From Ceratothoa steindachneri (taxonomy: Eukaryota > Arthropoda > Malacostraca > Isopoda > Cymothoidae), in NCBI GenBank assembly GCA_963969495.1, contig OZ018323.1:83454832-83518831 (forward strand): 64,000 nt of DNA, read 5' to 3'. The notes under the pieces are model-generated. The model was not told where the DNA came from. It saw only the letters and a program-made list of their open reading frames with translations, and ran no database searches. A program made the position numbers and the translations under genes. Shown here piece by piece: positions 37,209 through 48,954 of this stretch. How positions within the stretch are numbered: position 1 is the stretch's first letter; each line of letters begins with the position of its first letter.

Positions 37209-37412
37209 ACACAGTGCATGGGACGAGATAGCAGAGGCACAAGTTTTAAAAAAAATGTAGAAATGGTCACTTACATGTAGGAATATCAAATGGACCAATG
37301 GAGGTGAGAAAATTGATAAAATTTGTCATCGTGTTCCTCAGACACAGTAGCTGAGTTCCGAATGGCCTGATAGGAAGCAAAATCACCACTTAAAAATACA
37401 TAGAAGATGAGA
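37209..37412. repeat. Direct repeat, copy 2 (about 204 bp)
   Basis: See 35,961-36,165. Confidence 0.85.
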
Positions 37413-38981
37413 GAGGGGAAAATAGATCCGACGAAAATGCGACCTTTAACATTAAAAACGTCTTGCCCAAACAGATGACTTACTTTGAAATCTCTTAACA
37501 ATAAGAATGGAGATGGTAATTAACTCAAAAGTTCTACTAAATCAGTTTTGTTCATAACCAGGTTTGGAGGAAGGTACGAGTAAGAGCAAAACGAAAATAG
37601 TTGTAGTGGTTCTTACCACCGATCTCTAATCATAAGATGCCTTTTATTTATCCGTGGGGGGCCCAACTGATTAACGTGTGATCTGAACCACGGGTATCAA
37701 CAGCGTATGACAGCAGCCGAGAAGTCACCCGAATCGGACGGAACGCCAGTCGCTGCCTGACCGCATAGAGAATAAACTTTTAAGAGTTTGGATAAGAAGA
37801 GTGAACAGTTTGGAAGCTGGGTGGAATAGTGGAACGTTGCTACTCAGATTGACACCCCACCATTTTACACGGATAGCACTTCAAACTGAGCAGCAAAACT
37901 ACCCACCATCCGCCGATATTCACAAATCCGAAAACACTATAGATCGCTGAACCTGTGATCAGAACCTAAACCCTCCCTATTAAATCCCGACACCACACTA
38001 CAACAATCCCCGCTGCAACCCCCAGCAACCTGAAAACACGCCCCCCTCCATCTCAGAACCCCTTTCAATTTAATTTTTCTAGGATACCTCTGGAAAAGTT
38101 AGGTGCTCTGCCATCCACCCTGAGCGGTGTCGGGTTCAAATGAAGAGAACCCAAAGAGAAAAAAGGGTAAGCCACTAATCAAATGCACAGGAAGATGGGT
38201 ATCACAATCACTGTCAAGCCCGTGGACATCAGTCATCTTATCATTGGGAGGGGGGAGAAGGGGCAGGACAAACTGTATAGTACGATTTGAAACAAGGCCA
38301 AGCATGGGACTTTTTCTGCCTTAACAGTATATTGCACGCGTCTCTTATGTCCATACGTGATTCGTCGGCATCCAATGTGGAATAATTATCATCCCCTATT
38401 TGTGAAACGTTATACGATGACCCATCGCTTTGGAAACGTCAGTCGGAATTTATAATTCAATAGAATTCATTTTTTTTTTTTTGGGGGGGGGGGTGGCATA
38501 CATGCATGCCAATTTGTCAGGTTATTCCTATGAGCTACACCTTCCATTATACAATTACATCAACAGCGCAAAACTATACTCCATGGGGAAAACTTAGCTG
38601 ATCCTTTAAGTATAGTGTACAGCAAAATAAAATTTTAAACGAGGGTTAGATGCTTGGATAGATAAGGGATAAACGGTGGGCCTCTATTTAAATTTGAAAT
38701 ATGCATCTGACTCTGACTAGTCTTTGAAAATGGTTCGCTATCCTATCCATAGGCCCTCTGCAGGACCCGTCTGGGTCGCGAAAAGGATGAGTTTCGGAGA
38801 GTTATGCAGACTCCGGGTCAAAGGCCCAAACTTCATATCCTTAAAATGTATAAAACAAATGCTTCTAAAATTTGTATTAATCAATTTTGACACAAGTTGT
38901 CCATCATAATCCGTAAGAGCATTAATCGTTGTTTACGTCTCCGCGAAAACCTTTAGGTAAGAGCCTACTGCGTTTCTCCTC
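37413..38981. other. Unassigned sequence; includes the 3' UTR region of the CoA-transferase gene
   Basis: The few hundred bases below 38,982 should hold the gene 3' UTR. I did not find a clear AATAAA on the minus strand close to the stop. No other gene recognised. Confidence 0.35.
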
Positions 38982-39166
38982 TTAGAGGGATGGCATACAG
39001 TTGAGTCGCTCGAAAGCGGTTTTCTCCAGCGATTCCCGGTGGTCTGGATGCGCGATTCGTATAAGTTCATATGCCCTCTGACGAAGGTTCTTACCGAATA
39101 GATATGCAATACCGTGTTCAGTCACGACGTAGTGGACATGAGCTCGCGTGGTCACTACCCCGGCAC
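38982..39166 (-). CDS. 4-hydroxybutyrate CoA-transferase-like gene, last exon
   Basis: Acceptor TTTACAG at 39,173-39,167, stop TAA at 38,984-38,982. It encodes about 61 residues: the end of the C-terminal CoA-transferase domain, with AGVVTTRAHVHYVVTEHG, then IAYLFGKNLRQRAYELI and an IAHPDHRESLE segment. These are the closing motifs of the acetyl-CoA hydrolase/4-hydroxybutyrate CoA-transferase family. The frame joins exactly with the previous exon (shared Gly codon). No damage. Separated from the upstream exon by a 324 bp intron without obvious repeats. Confidence 0.93.
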
Positions 39167-39490
39167 CTGTAAAGAAGTAATTGTGACTAAGACGAATAAG
39201 AATACAAACTGTTTGGCATGTAGGGAAAGAGAACCTATGGAAGGAGAAAATGGGCGGAGACGAAAGGGTACATCGATGACAATAAACGTTAGTAAAAAGC
39301 TGTGGGGGAAGGGAGGGTCCGGAAAAAGAACAAAAACACTAGTGTGGGACACCAACTCATCTCTACAACCAGGAGATAAAGAAAAATTGGTAAAAATTTG
39401 CCTCGCAAAGAACACACTAATAGAAATGATCTTGGAGCCCTCTCACACGGTCCCCGATGAAGCTTACTATGGCTCAGTATGAAAACTCAC

Positions 39491-39619
39491 CTTGCTTTAG
39501 AAAAGGAACGATCTTGGATTCGCCTTTGCTGGTAGTAGAAGGCATTGCGAGGATTGGGCGGCCGAGCCCATCCCGCCCTACAGCTGCTCCTCGAATGAAA
39601 TCCACTTGTCCGCCCACAC
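39491..39619 (-). CDS. 4-hydroxybutyrate CoA-transferase-like gene, seventh visible exon
   Basis: Acceptor TGTGCAG and donor GTGAGT flank 129 bp. It encodes GVGGQVDFIRGAAVG and then SKGESKIVPFLKQG. The GxGGQ loop is a conserved active-site segment of this CoA-transferase family, and KIVPFL lies at the family-typical distance after it. Upstream is a 3.76 kb intron holding a rearranged LINE; downstream a short intron. Confidence 0.95.
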
Positions 39620-39944
39620 CTGCACAGGGATAAAAGTATCAGGGAGATGCGCGCGTGATGCAGAGAAGAAAATTAGAGGGGGGGGGAGGAAAGGTCTACA
39701 CAAATATTTCTTGAAAGGGCAAATATGTTCTATTCCACATTTAGTAAGTGTATTCATTAATACAGTTACTTTATTTTATGACGGCGTAAAAAAGTGGGAT
39801 CGGTGCGCATCAACGCAACAAAAAATATAATCCTTCCCACACAACCTTTTAGGGCCTATCAAGCAAAATGCCGCCAATCATTTTTTTCTCTGAAAAATTG
39901 ATCCTTCATTTAATACGAAAACAAAACACCAACCCCAAGCAAAA

Positions 39945-42230
39945 AAAGAAGCAGGAAAAAAACGAGAATGAGGCCCACCTCACCTCGGCACCGGAGGAGG
40001 ACTCCAAACACCAGTGAAATAAAAACGAGGCTAGCCTGGGACAAGTGCGACTCTGCTCCTCCCGGTACTGAGACAAATAACGTGCGCATAGATCCTCCAG
40101 ACTGAGAAATTCAACAAGAATGTGCCCAACAGCCTGGCGGATAAAGCACGTCGCAGTAAGAAGAAAGAGCGCGTTCCATCAAATGGCGGTGCGTACCGCG
40201 AGTGTGCCCAGTTCAAAGACGACAGAAAGCGACGTGAAACAGCCGAGGCAATGGGTGTAGGTCAACGAGAACTATCGCAGGGCGATGCCACGCAACTAAG
40301 TATACATCGGTCGTCTCCCATCTTCTTTGCCAGACAACCTGATTCCTGGTCGCTCAGTCGTCGCCCTTACCAGCGCGCTCATTCCCTGCAATCCCTATAT
40401 GTCCAGGAACTCAGTAGAAGCTAATCGTGACTTCCGCCCGGCTCGCAGCAACGGTTACCTCGAACCAAGAGGTGCGGTGAATCCAATGGTTCGAGAGCAC
40501 TGAGCGCTTTAGATCTCGATCCGGTCTCCGAATCGGACAACGCGTTATATCGCTCACCTAGAGGTGTATCGCAACCAGCTCGACTGTGAACAAAGACGCA
40601 GGGTCTGGTATAGCCCAGCTGACTTCAAACTGAGGGGAAACCAACTCCCTCCTGGGACTTGGAGACATCTGTGTACACTGGCAGAGATCCTGCCTGACAC
40701 GAAATGTACGCCAAAAAAGTCAACTCGCTGGGATGCGGAAGCTTTGGGAGGAGAGGCGTGGCGGAGTTTTCTACCCCTAAACCTAAATGGCTTAGGGTAT
40801 GACTGGCATTTCTCGGCGACATTGGCAGCGCATACAATGAGAGTTGGAGACTGATGGAGACTCCGGGCCTGCTAGTACAACTGCATAATGCAGTGTGCAG
40901 TATGCATGACGAAGGGCCAGTGGCACATCACTTGCATCGACAAGTAGGCTCTTAATAGGGGACGTGCTTAAAACTCTCATACCGATTAAAGCTTTGAGCG
41001 AACAAATAAACGACAACACAGAAGAGCGGTAGCTTCAGCAGCCCATGGGCTAAACGTCACGGAACGAAGAATGTCCATTGCGCGGTTACAAGAGACACTA
41101 AGGCTGCGAATATGGGCCTCCCAGGTGAGACGTTGGTCAAAAAGAAGACAAATGAAACTGTACGAGTCAGTCACTTCCAGGCTAACCCCATTTAGGAAAA
41201 CTCCTAATCGGGTGAAACCGTCGGTGGCAACAGAAGTACACTACCTAAGTCTAGGCCGCAAAATAAAAGTCTATTCGCTTCAGCATAGCGAGAGATGCGG
41301 TTCAATGCCCGTTTGAGTTGGCTTCTAGGCCGCACTAAGAGAGAGAGCAAGGAAATCTTTCGACAACACCAATGTGATACAATTAATGATGAGGGTGAAG
41401 TGCGTCACACTGAGGACACTTTCCTGATGGACGCCCTCTTCCTGCCTTATTGGGCCGGAGATCAATCTCCCCCCCCCCCTCCCATAAACACAGACCACAT
41501 ACTCTGAATCGACGTAGAAATTCATGATACTATATCGCTATTATGACCATGCGGTATCGTAGGCATTTTGCAAATCTAAAAATGCAGTCTTAAGGCTGTC
41601 TACTAAGGAAAGCCTCGCAGATAGTATTTTCCAACCGGAGCAATCATCCGATTTGGAGTGGAACTTGCGGAAGCCGCGCGGTGCAGAAGAAAGATGGCCT
41701 CTGCTTTCTAGGAAACAAAAACTCTTTACTAATTTTTCCAACAACTTGCATACGCAAAAGATTAAGAGATTGGGCGGAAACCAGCCGGGATAGAGTGATG
41801 TCTTCTCGGTTTGTAAAAAACGAGCAAGGTAGCCATTCGCTAAGAGTCTGGGAGATATTTATTCCCTGTTCAGATCCGGTTGAACAAATCGACCAAAAAT
41901 GGCATGGCGAACGCAACTCACTGAGCGTAAACCTGTAGTTGAAAGGTTCTCCGCCTGTAGAGGTAAAATTCAGTGCCGTCCTTCTAACGAGTCTCCAATG
42001 ACGTTGTCATGACTACTTTCGAGTCTAAGGATTTTGTGGAGGCGCCGCAGCCGTTTCGCCGAAGGGGAAACAATCACACGTGTGTGTGTGTGTGTGTGTT
42101 AGATTTCGGCGCGGTAAGGGTGTGAGGCTTTTGAGCCGACAGATCTACCAGTGGAGCGCCAGGAGGGACATATCACTCGTCCAGCCTATCCCATCTCGGG
42201 CTTTCGGACTTTTCAGGTCTCCATCTTGGG
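39945..42230 (-). mobile_element. Rearranged family-1 LINE in intron
   Basis: Minus-strand pieces in order of decreasing coordinate: an ORF1 C-terminal scrap (about 42,190-41,995), then RT directly (FRKFHSKSD near 41,660, EEGVHQESVLS near 41,430, YSFICLLFDQRLTWEAHIRS near 41,130), RNase H (SLPVYTDVSKSQEGVG near 40,670, with the Gly of DGSK changed to Val), and 3' UTR near 40,000. Endonuclease is missing, so this copy has an internal deletion. The terminal hairpin was not found. Sequence from 42,230 to about 42,770 may also be element-derived but I cannot place it. Confidence 0.7.
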
Positions 42231-43376
42231 AGCGTAATGAGTAGTGTTCGCACCTGTGCATCGACGCACGCCGACCAGAAGTTATCTAGTAGACCCCAGC
42301 TCCCAAATGAGGAGCCAGAGAGGAAAAGCAAGAGGGTGGATTTCCTTCCTAGGTCGTACTAAGCGTCGACAGGACGGCTATGATCCGGATCTGTTTTGGC
42401 AGACCGAGACTTTTCATTGGCCTGGAAGACAACGAGGCAGTAAAGCCCGTCCGCCATAAGCAGTACAGCCGAAAACGGCCACAATGAAGTGGTCAGCCAA
42501 TTCCACACAGGGAAGAGGTTATGGGGCAAACGCCGATCTTTCCATTAATCGCGCCTCAACGGCCAAAACCCCCTCAAGTCCTGGTCTCTTCCGACGCAGG
42601 GGGTATAGGGCGTTGTTTATAGAGGTTCTAAAGCCTCTCTTTTGACACGGCATGAGGTAGCTGGTCAGGTCCTTAAGCCAAGATAAATGGTGGAGGGAAT
42701 AATCGTTGAAAACAAACAAGTAGCGCTGAGAGGGAGAGAGGAAGCGCACCAACTTCCCTAGGTTCCGTCAGAGTTCAATTCAACCTAGTGAGTTCTTCCT
42801 TATCCCTAATTTGCACTCGGTCCGGGAGAGAAGGGCTCTGCCCGGTACCAAGTGTCGGTAGACAAAAGGTTTCGGGATTAGTCATAGCGTGTTCAAGTGA
42901 ACCCGGTGACGGGGCTTCCCCGATTTGCAGTTAGGCCGAGAGGACGTGCATTTCCCCCAGGGAGCAAGTAACAGGCTGCATAGGGTACCACCCCTGCGGG
43001 GTTAACTTCTCAAACCTGGCGTTTCTATTCAACTAGCTCGTACTCTTTTTTAGGTCTGCCAAATTAATTTTAGGCAAAAGGAGAAAGGAATTTGGGAGTG
43101 AACTTCACGACGGTAACCGCTTACGAGGGGCAAGAGAGATGATGATAACGGACAAAAGAAAGGACGAGGAGTGTTCATGGATCAGGAATGACAAGGACGA
43201 TCAGGAAAACACCGAACCCTTGCGTCGCGAGCAGGATAACGACCTGACCTGTACTCCTTGCGATCCAACCTCCAGAGTATTTCCTAAATAATCGTAACTA
43301 AAAACTCTCCATAAACCTAAAAAACGAAATGAAACCTCAAGGGATCTTGAAAGTACGAACCCAGAAAGGGGTTTAC
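42231..43376. other. Unassigned intronic sequence
   Basis: No gene or clear repeat family. Confidence 0.35.
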
Positions 43377-43514
43377 CTGAATACATCTTGGTGCCGATGG
43401 AGTCCGAGACGACTTGGCCGGTTAGGTCAACCTCGATGCACGAGTTGATGGCGGTGACTCGAGGATTAGCGGCAATAACCGGGATGCTGTTGACGAAGGC
43501 CACGTCGCACATCA
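43377..43514 (-). CDS. 4-hydroxybutyrate CoA-transferase-like gene, sixth visible exon
   Basis: Acceptor CTTGCAG and donor GTAAAC bound 138 bp. It encodes MCDVAFVNSIPVIAANPRV and then INSCIEVDLTGQVVSDSIG. NS-x(5)-DLTGQV is a hallmark of the family, located just before the GxGGQ loop of the next exon. It is in frame with both neighbours and intact. Confidence 0.95.
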
Positions 43515-44497
43515 CTGCAAGAGACGCAATTCAGAACGGGGCAGTGATGCACCCACAAGCGCTCGCAATGAGAGCCCCGAAAGGGGGCGCCCCGTGTACA
43601 TTGCTACGCCAAGAGGAGGGGCGCGCCCTCACGGCCATTTCCCCCGGTAGTCTCAAACTAGATTGAAACTAACTGCGTTTTATTAATTTTAGAGGTTTCT
43701 ATTTTAACTCGTTTTCGCCACTTTATTCACAAGCCTCTTCTCACCTTTTGCACGGTGGCTAGTCGCCGACCAGCATTTGTCCACTCATCCATGGTTAAGT
43801 TGTGCCCCCCCCCCTCCTCCCTCTTGGCTCCGGTAGGGAGGGGAGGGTAACGCCTCCACTTCTCCTTCTGCTCCCCCACCACCATCTTTCTTTTCCTTAT
43901 CACTTTACGCACCCGAAAGCGGATGTCAGGTATATTATGGGAAACCTTGCTGCGGTTGACATCTGGAAGATTGTGTGGCCTACTGGCCAAAAAGCCTGCA
44001 AGGGGGAAGTGCGCCTATATATCTCTCTCACATTTTCCTTTCTCCTCCCTCACCACTTTCTTTCAGAATCTCCTCTTAGAAACTTTCGCGAGAGAGACCT
44101 TCGTTGCTATTGCGCATTAAATTCAATGGATAAAATCGCAGGGAACGTTGCAATTACTGCAGCAGGTTACCCATACCACACCTGGACACCCCTAGGGCCA
44201 TAGGGGAGGGGGTAACAATGAGCGAATAGAGAACGAAATAAAATAATGGAAAAACAATAAAAGGAGAAAAAGAAAAGTAAAAAAGATACAAGAAAAATGA
44301 GAAACTAAAAAAATAAAGGGCAACAAATGAAAAAAAAGAGAGAAAAAAGAATCAATATGAGCAAATACATATGTGGGTCAACCCTTGGCACTGGTATCGA
44401 AACTCTGTTCTTCGAGGGCGACGATAAACTCGAAACCACCTACCGAGTTCGATCCCCTTGGACCGGCCGAAGTACAAACAAACACCGATGGACTCAC
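43515..44497 (-). other. Intron between visible exons 5 and 6
   Basis: 983 bp, GTGAGT donor and CTTGCAG acceptor, A-rich near 44,220-44,345. Nothing else recognised. Confidence 0.85.
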
Positions 44498-44713
44498 CCA
44501 CAAACGGGTTATTGTCGACGAAGTCGAAGAGCCTCCGGGTGCCAACCAGGAAGCTGCCGGTAATCTTGCCGGGGTGGTTGCTCTTGAAGGTGTTGGTCAC
44601 GCAACCCGCCTCCACCAACTCCACCACCCCGTCGCTGAACATCTCCGAGTGAATGCCCAGGTTCTTGTGCCCCTTCAGGCAAGCCAATACCGCGTCTGGG
44701 ATATTCCCAATCC
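44498..44713 (-). CDS. 4-hydroxybutyrate CoA-transferase-like gene, fifth visible exon (probable catalytic Glu)
   Basis: 216 bp between a CGCCAG acceptor and a GTGAGT donor. It encodes GIGNIPDAVLACLKGHK, then LGIHSEMFSDGVVELVEAG, then FVDNNPFV at the end. GIG-x-IPDAV and H-S-E-M are conserved; the Glu of HSEM corresponds, to my knowledge, to the covalent-catalysis glutamate of bacterial 4-hydroxybutyrate CoA-transferase. This enzyme class moves CoA between acyl groups by a glutamyl-CoA thioester; the animal homologues are thought to be mitochondrial. GC content is clearly higher than in the surrounding repeats, as in the other exons. Confidence 0.94.
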
Positions 44714-45328
44714 CTGGCGATGGACGAACATGAGCGCGCCATTAGTAGAGCAGACATCGAACCAGGGCACTTTTAGGTCCCTCCTCCTACTCGTTGGTGT
44801 TCAGATCCCACTGGATCGATCGATGTCTTGGATGATGATTGAAATCCATCCATCACCACTTTATTCTCCTCGAGCCACCATCTAAAGTTAATGTACGAAA
44901 GCAACGGCCGTGTTTCTCCGGCATTGTTCATGCCATCCATTAAAAGGTTGCTCGCTAGTTATTTGCTCTCCACTTCTTACCTCCACCCCCTGGGCCAACA
45001 CAACTCACCAGGTTGAAACACATTTTCCCACGTCGTTGAGGGAGGCCAACACACATTGGGTATGACCTTTCTTCGGATACGGATAATAGATCGAGTCGGA
45101 TTGACACTGCGTTATAATGGGTCGTAGCGATCCGTGGTTTGGGTCCCATGTTAAATTGAAGCTACCAACCGAGATGAGCACCAGAAGGTGCTGGCATTTT
45201 TTAGTGAGCCTCAAATTAGTTCCCACCCATTTAGAACTCTTTCCCTACACACGACATACCAACACCCATACACGGAATTACGTACAGGACTTTACGCATG
45301 TGCCTGTCTAAATACAAGCGTGGGTTAC
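44714..45328 (-). other. Intron between visible exons 4 and 5
   Basis: 615 bp, GTAACC donor and CGCCAG acceptor. No repeat recognised. Confidence 0.85.
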
Positions 45329-45512
45329 CCATCTGGAGCGTGGCGCCGTCATCGACGAGGTTCTCCGCGATCAATTTCCCGATTTGGTCTTCGACCTGAG
45401 ACCTCGCCTTGGGTTTGTGCTCCGGCAGGTACATCATGCTGTCCACCATCGCATCGAAGTGACTCTTGTGGATCACCCCGTCGCCGAAAGTCCTCGGCAT
45501 GCACGGGTTCAC
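45329..45512 (-). CDS. 4-hydroxybutyrate CoA-transferase-like gene, fourth visible exon
   Basis: 184 bp with acceptor CCTTCAG and donor GTAACC. It encodes VNPCMPRTFGDGVIHKSHFD, then a variable stretch with MMYLPEHKPKA, then QIGKLIAENLVDDGATLQMG. MPRT-x-GD and I-x-N/ENLVDDGATLQ-GIG are family signatures. The phase matches the next exon exactly, with a shared Gly codon. Confidence 0.95.
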
Positions 45513-45620
45513 CTGAAGGAGCCCCCCCTCATTACAATTTACATAGAAGTAAATTTTCACTAAGTCACTCGGAGTGTAGAGATATTGGCAATAAAGGGGT
45601 AAGACCAGCAATAAACGCAC

Positions 45621-45716
45621 CTGCCCAATAATGTACCTGGCGTGCTGAACCGCTGCCCTCGCGCAATCCACGCTGGTCCCAAGGGAACAGAAGCCATGTT
45701 TATCCGGGGGAGATAC
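45621..45716 (-). CDS. 4-hydroxybutyrate CoA-transferase-like gene, third visible exon
   Basis: 96 bp, phase 0 at both ends, encoding VSPPDKHGFCSLGTSVDCAR and YIIGQ. VSPPD-x-HG-x-CSLG is a strongly conserved family motif. Separated by a 108 bp intron from the next exon and by an 11.2 kb LINE-filled intron from the previous one. Confidence 0.95.
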
Positions 45717-45972
45717 CTGGTTGGGGTAGGGAGCACTATTTAATGAGAGAACAGGCACTCTCGCCTCGAAGGAGGTTTAAGTTTGGAACCTTGAGTCTAT
45801 TTGTTGGTAATAAAAACTATAAAAACAGGTGAATTTAGATTCGTTTAGAAGAAAGCGAGAACCAACGAGTACATCGACGCTTGGAAGTTTAGAAAGTGAA
45901 GTTAGGGAAGTGAAAATGTGAAAGCTTCCATCTCAAGTCGATTATTCAGGGATTTTTTTTAGAGCCCATCCG

Positions 45973-45998
45973 ACGACTGCCTAGTAGGCATAAGTCGC
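45973..45998 (-). other. LINE 3'-terminal hairpin with compensatory change
   Basis: Inner stem TGCCT/AGGCA instead of TGCCC/GGGCA: both sides changed and pairing is kept, with loop ACT. Outer stem GCGAC/GTCGT keeps a wobble. Confidence 0.8.
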
Positions 45999-46433
45999 GG
46001 TATTCATCTTACAGCCTAATGCTAGTCTAGATAAAATAAAACGTATGCAAAAAACAAAAACAAACCCAAAGGCAATCAATCCTTTCCCCTCACAAAAATC
46101 AAAGAAAAAGAAAGCACGCTCTGGCGTCGGGGAGGTGTCCCGAGGGAAAAGCGGGAACGAGCCCGCTCGCCCCAATACTGGGACAAGTAACGTGTGCGAA
46201 GATCACTCAGACTGGTACATCCCAGAAGAATGTGCCGAACAATCCGGTGGACAAATAAGTTGTCGCAGAAGTTGCAAGGGAGGGTTCCCTCAAATGGCGT
46301 TGCGTCCCGCGAGTGTTCCCAATTCGAAGACAACAGAAAGCGACCTGAAGTTGTGGCGGCATTGGGGAGTAGGGCCATGGGAACAGTCGAGGCGCAATGG
46401 TACGCAAATTCAGGTTACGCTCGGCAGTCTCCC

Positions 46434-46471
46434 ATCTTTGCTAAGCAGCCCTCCGGCTGCTAAGCAAAGAT
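46434..46471. repeat. Snap-back palindrome at LINE deletion junction
   Basis: 17 bp arms (16 of 17 paired) with a CTCC loop, placed exactly where the RNase H region stops and endonuclease-linker sequence begins. Confidence 0.85.
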
Positions 46472-48526
46472 CCTTTCGACTGTCTTCCACATTTCTGCAA
46501 GAAGGTCTTCCAGTTAAGTAAAGACACGTATGCCCGCCAGGAAGAACGGCGGGCGTGCCTAGAAACATACTGGAGAACCTAGCCTTACCTCAACGAAATT
46601 CACCAACAGTAAATAATTCGGGCAGCGCTTATAGCTCATATAGACCTAACGCTTCTGTTTGAGGGCAGTCTTACACTCGGCTGACCATCAGGGTGGCGGT
46701 CGGCGTGCTAAACGGCCAGACGTTCTAGGAATAGTAGTTAGGCCTGGGGCGATTAAGTTGAGGGTGGTCTTTCTGGCGGCAGAGGTCCAGGAAATGATAC
46801 TTGAATGGGAAGGTGATCACTACCATGCAGCTCATCGACCACCTCCGTCCAAAAATCAGGCTATCCATCCGGAGAGCGCACGGATAGTTCAAGGCAGGAA
46901 TATTAAGCAGTTCTCGGGCAATGATGCATAAACTCATCACATTTAGGACACCTTCGTATCTCCACCTCATCGATCAGGTCAGCAAGTACTTGGCCCCTGG
47001 GATTAATCAAGTAGTCTCTCCTAAGGGGGTATCTACTGTTCAAATCCCCGAGCAGTAGAAAGGGCCTGGGCAACCGGGCCACGATGCGGCGTAAATCCCT
47101 CGCATCGAAGTCGGCTGACTGTGGAATGTACTCAGAAATAACTTATACCTCCTATCCAGGTGAGGTGCACAGCTACTCCCTGAGAAGTATATATCTATAG
47201 GAAATAGAAGAACGGAGAGATCACGCCGGGTGTAAATAGCGCATCATCATGCCCGGCCCACATCGCGCGGTGGTGGGGTCACAATCATTATACCCTTGGA
47301 GGGTGGGCAGGGGGCAGACGCCAGGGTTTGTCTCATAGAAAACAAGAGCTGAGGGGGAAGTGGAGAAGACGAGCGTCAGCAGCTCAGCCCAGTTGGCCCA
47401 TTCAGCCGCAATTCCATTGAAGGAATATGACCTCCAGGCCTAGCTCGGAGGAGATGCGGATGCAGGGGCCATCTTCGAAGAGAGACCCTCACGGAAATGG
47501 CCGTACGCTTCCTGTGGGTATAACTCCGGGCGCTGAAGGGGTTGTAGCTTTCGAGGACTTATCGGGGGAGGTTTGGCTCACTATGCGAGGCTTTTCCTCC
47601 CTGCGCCTCGAAACCTTTAGGCGGGCGGGGTTCCCTCCTTGGGAGATTCCATGGTGTCCTCCAAGCCACCCATTCCAGATGTGGGTGGGGGCATAAGAGC
47701 CGAAGTTCCTTTGGTGTGGTCCTTTCGGGGAGGGGGAGCTTTAGAAACTCTGGAAGAAGGCCTCACGAACACCCTCAGGGGTGTCGCCTCCGGTGAGTCT
47801 AACGGCTTGATGGAGGCGCGCGGCCTGTTTCGCCTTAAGGGAAAGAAAGGGATCACGCTGGGAAAGGGGAGGGAGCCCTGGTTTTAGCATAGGCTGAGAT
47901 TGAAGCCTTTGTGCCGCCAACTCTATCAGTGGAGTGGGGGGGGTAGAAGCTGCAAGAAAGTTCCGAATGGGCGCGGAAACGACCACGCTGGTAGGCGTGG
48001 AGGGGCCAGGAGCGGATGGGGCCTTTTTTTTAATTCAGGCATAAGACGTCCTAGATAGCGCCAGGCGCACCCGGCCCAAATACTTAGTCTCGCCAAATGA
48101 GAGACAACCTTAGCCTGAATGGCCAGGATTTCCATCTCCAGGAGATACGCACCGCATTACTTCAAAGAAGAGGGATGCGGTTCTCCGTAATTGAAACACT
48201 TGGCCAACACAATAGAGACCTATCGTGTACGGCCTTGGAGTAACTTACACAGACTTGGGGTAAACCTGAATTTGCATGTCTACACCAGCGATTCGTATAG
48301 CCGAAGTGGTGGCAGTAGTTGCACATTCGCAGCAGTGGCACGAATACCTTCACGCGGTAGCGATACCAACCGACACGCATCGACTCAGGGAGCCTGTCAC
48401 GGCCAAACGTGAGGAAGAGTGTAGGACTGGGTCTCGAAGCCCCTCCCTGTTTTATATCATACGTTCGATCTTGACCGGCCCGTGATTGGCCAGCACTAAG
48501 GTTGATGTCTTTTAAGAGTAGTCCAC

Positions 48527-48559
48527 GCTTTGAGAGGCCTTTTGGAAGCCTCTCAAAGC
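48527..48559. repeat. Hairpin at LINE 5' truncation point
   Basis: GCTTTGAGAGGC and its exact inverse GCCTCTCAAAGC, with a 9-base loop, directly where similarity to LINE ORF1 ends. Confidence 0.8.
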
Positions 48560-48954
48560 ACGCTTAGGTCTTCCAACCAGGGAGAAATCTGAATGGGCGA
48601 AATGATACCGCGCATATCGCCAGATGGGTCGTCTTGGTTTGAAAGGGCGCCAAGGAGGGGAGAAAGCTACTTTTGATAGCGTTGATGCACGCTGATCCCT
48701 CTATGTGGAAATATAAAGTAGGCGCTTGAGATTTTGTTATTGAATGCAAGGTCTTTGGTTAGTGTATAGAGACAGAAAGGCATTAATAAGTGGTTAGAAT
48801 AACTGTAAGAGTTGTCTAGGAGGCAGGACATATAATGGGGAAATGAATCATACAAGTGAAGAGGTTATCTAGGGTTTAAGGTAAGTTACCAGTGGGTTGC
48901 TGACCAATCCAAGTGGATTCTATATGACAGCTAAGGTGAAACGAGACAAATCAT
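48560..48954. other. Probable 3' UTR of the family-2 LINE or intron sequence
   Basis: No coding frame. A word near 48,616-48,631 resembles part of the LINE 3' motif but in plus orientation; significance doubtful. Confidence 0.35.

Larger units (their letters stand above)
39620..43376 (-). other. Intron between visible exons 6 and 7, LINE-filled
   Basis: GTAAAC donor, TGTGCAG acceptor. About 39,945-42,200 is a rearranged family-1 LINE; a (GT)n tract lies near 42,079-42,099. The remainder has no gene. Confidence 0.85.
45953..48526 (-). mobile_element. Internally deleted family-1 LINE in intron
   Basis: Minus strand: ORF1 pieces (48,500-47,520; knuckle CNYCHHFGYTNRWC near 48,330), ORF2 endonuclease (about 47,440-46,700), then at about 46,472 a jump over all of RT into the RNase H tail and C-terminal Cys/His segment (46,433-46,080), 3' UTR, hairpin and A-tail. 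The jump point carries a 17 bp snap-back palindrome (46,434-46,471). The 5' truncation point also ends at a hairpin (48,527-48,559). Confidence 0.8.

Noticed and set aside
45945..48580. CAGGGA direct repeats as a TSD for the intronic LINE at 45,953
   Set aside because: Only six bases, and the right copy does not abut the end of LINE similarity.
48616..48631. ATCGCCAGATGGGTCG, similar to the LINE 3' motif but on the plus strand
   Set aside because: No A-tail, hairpin partner or LINE sequence around it.
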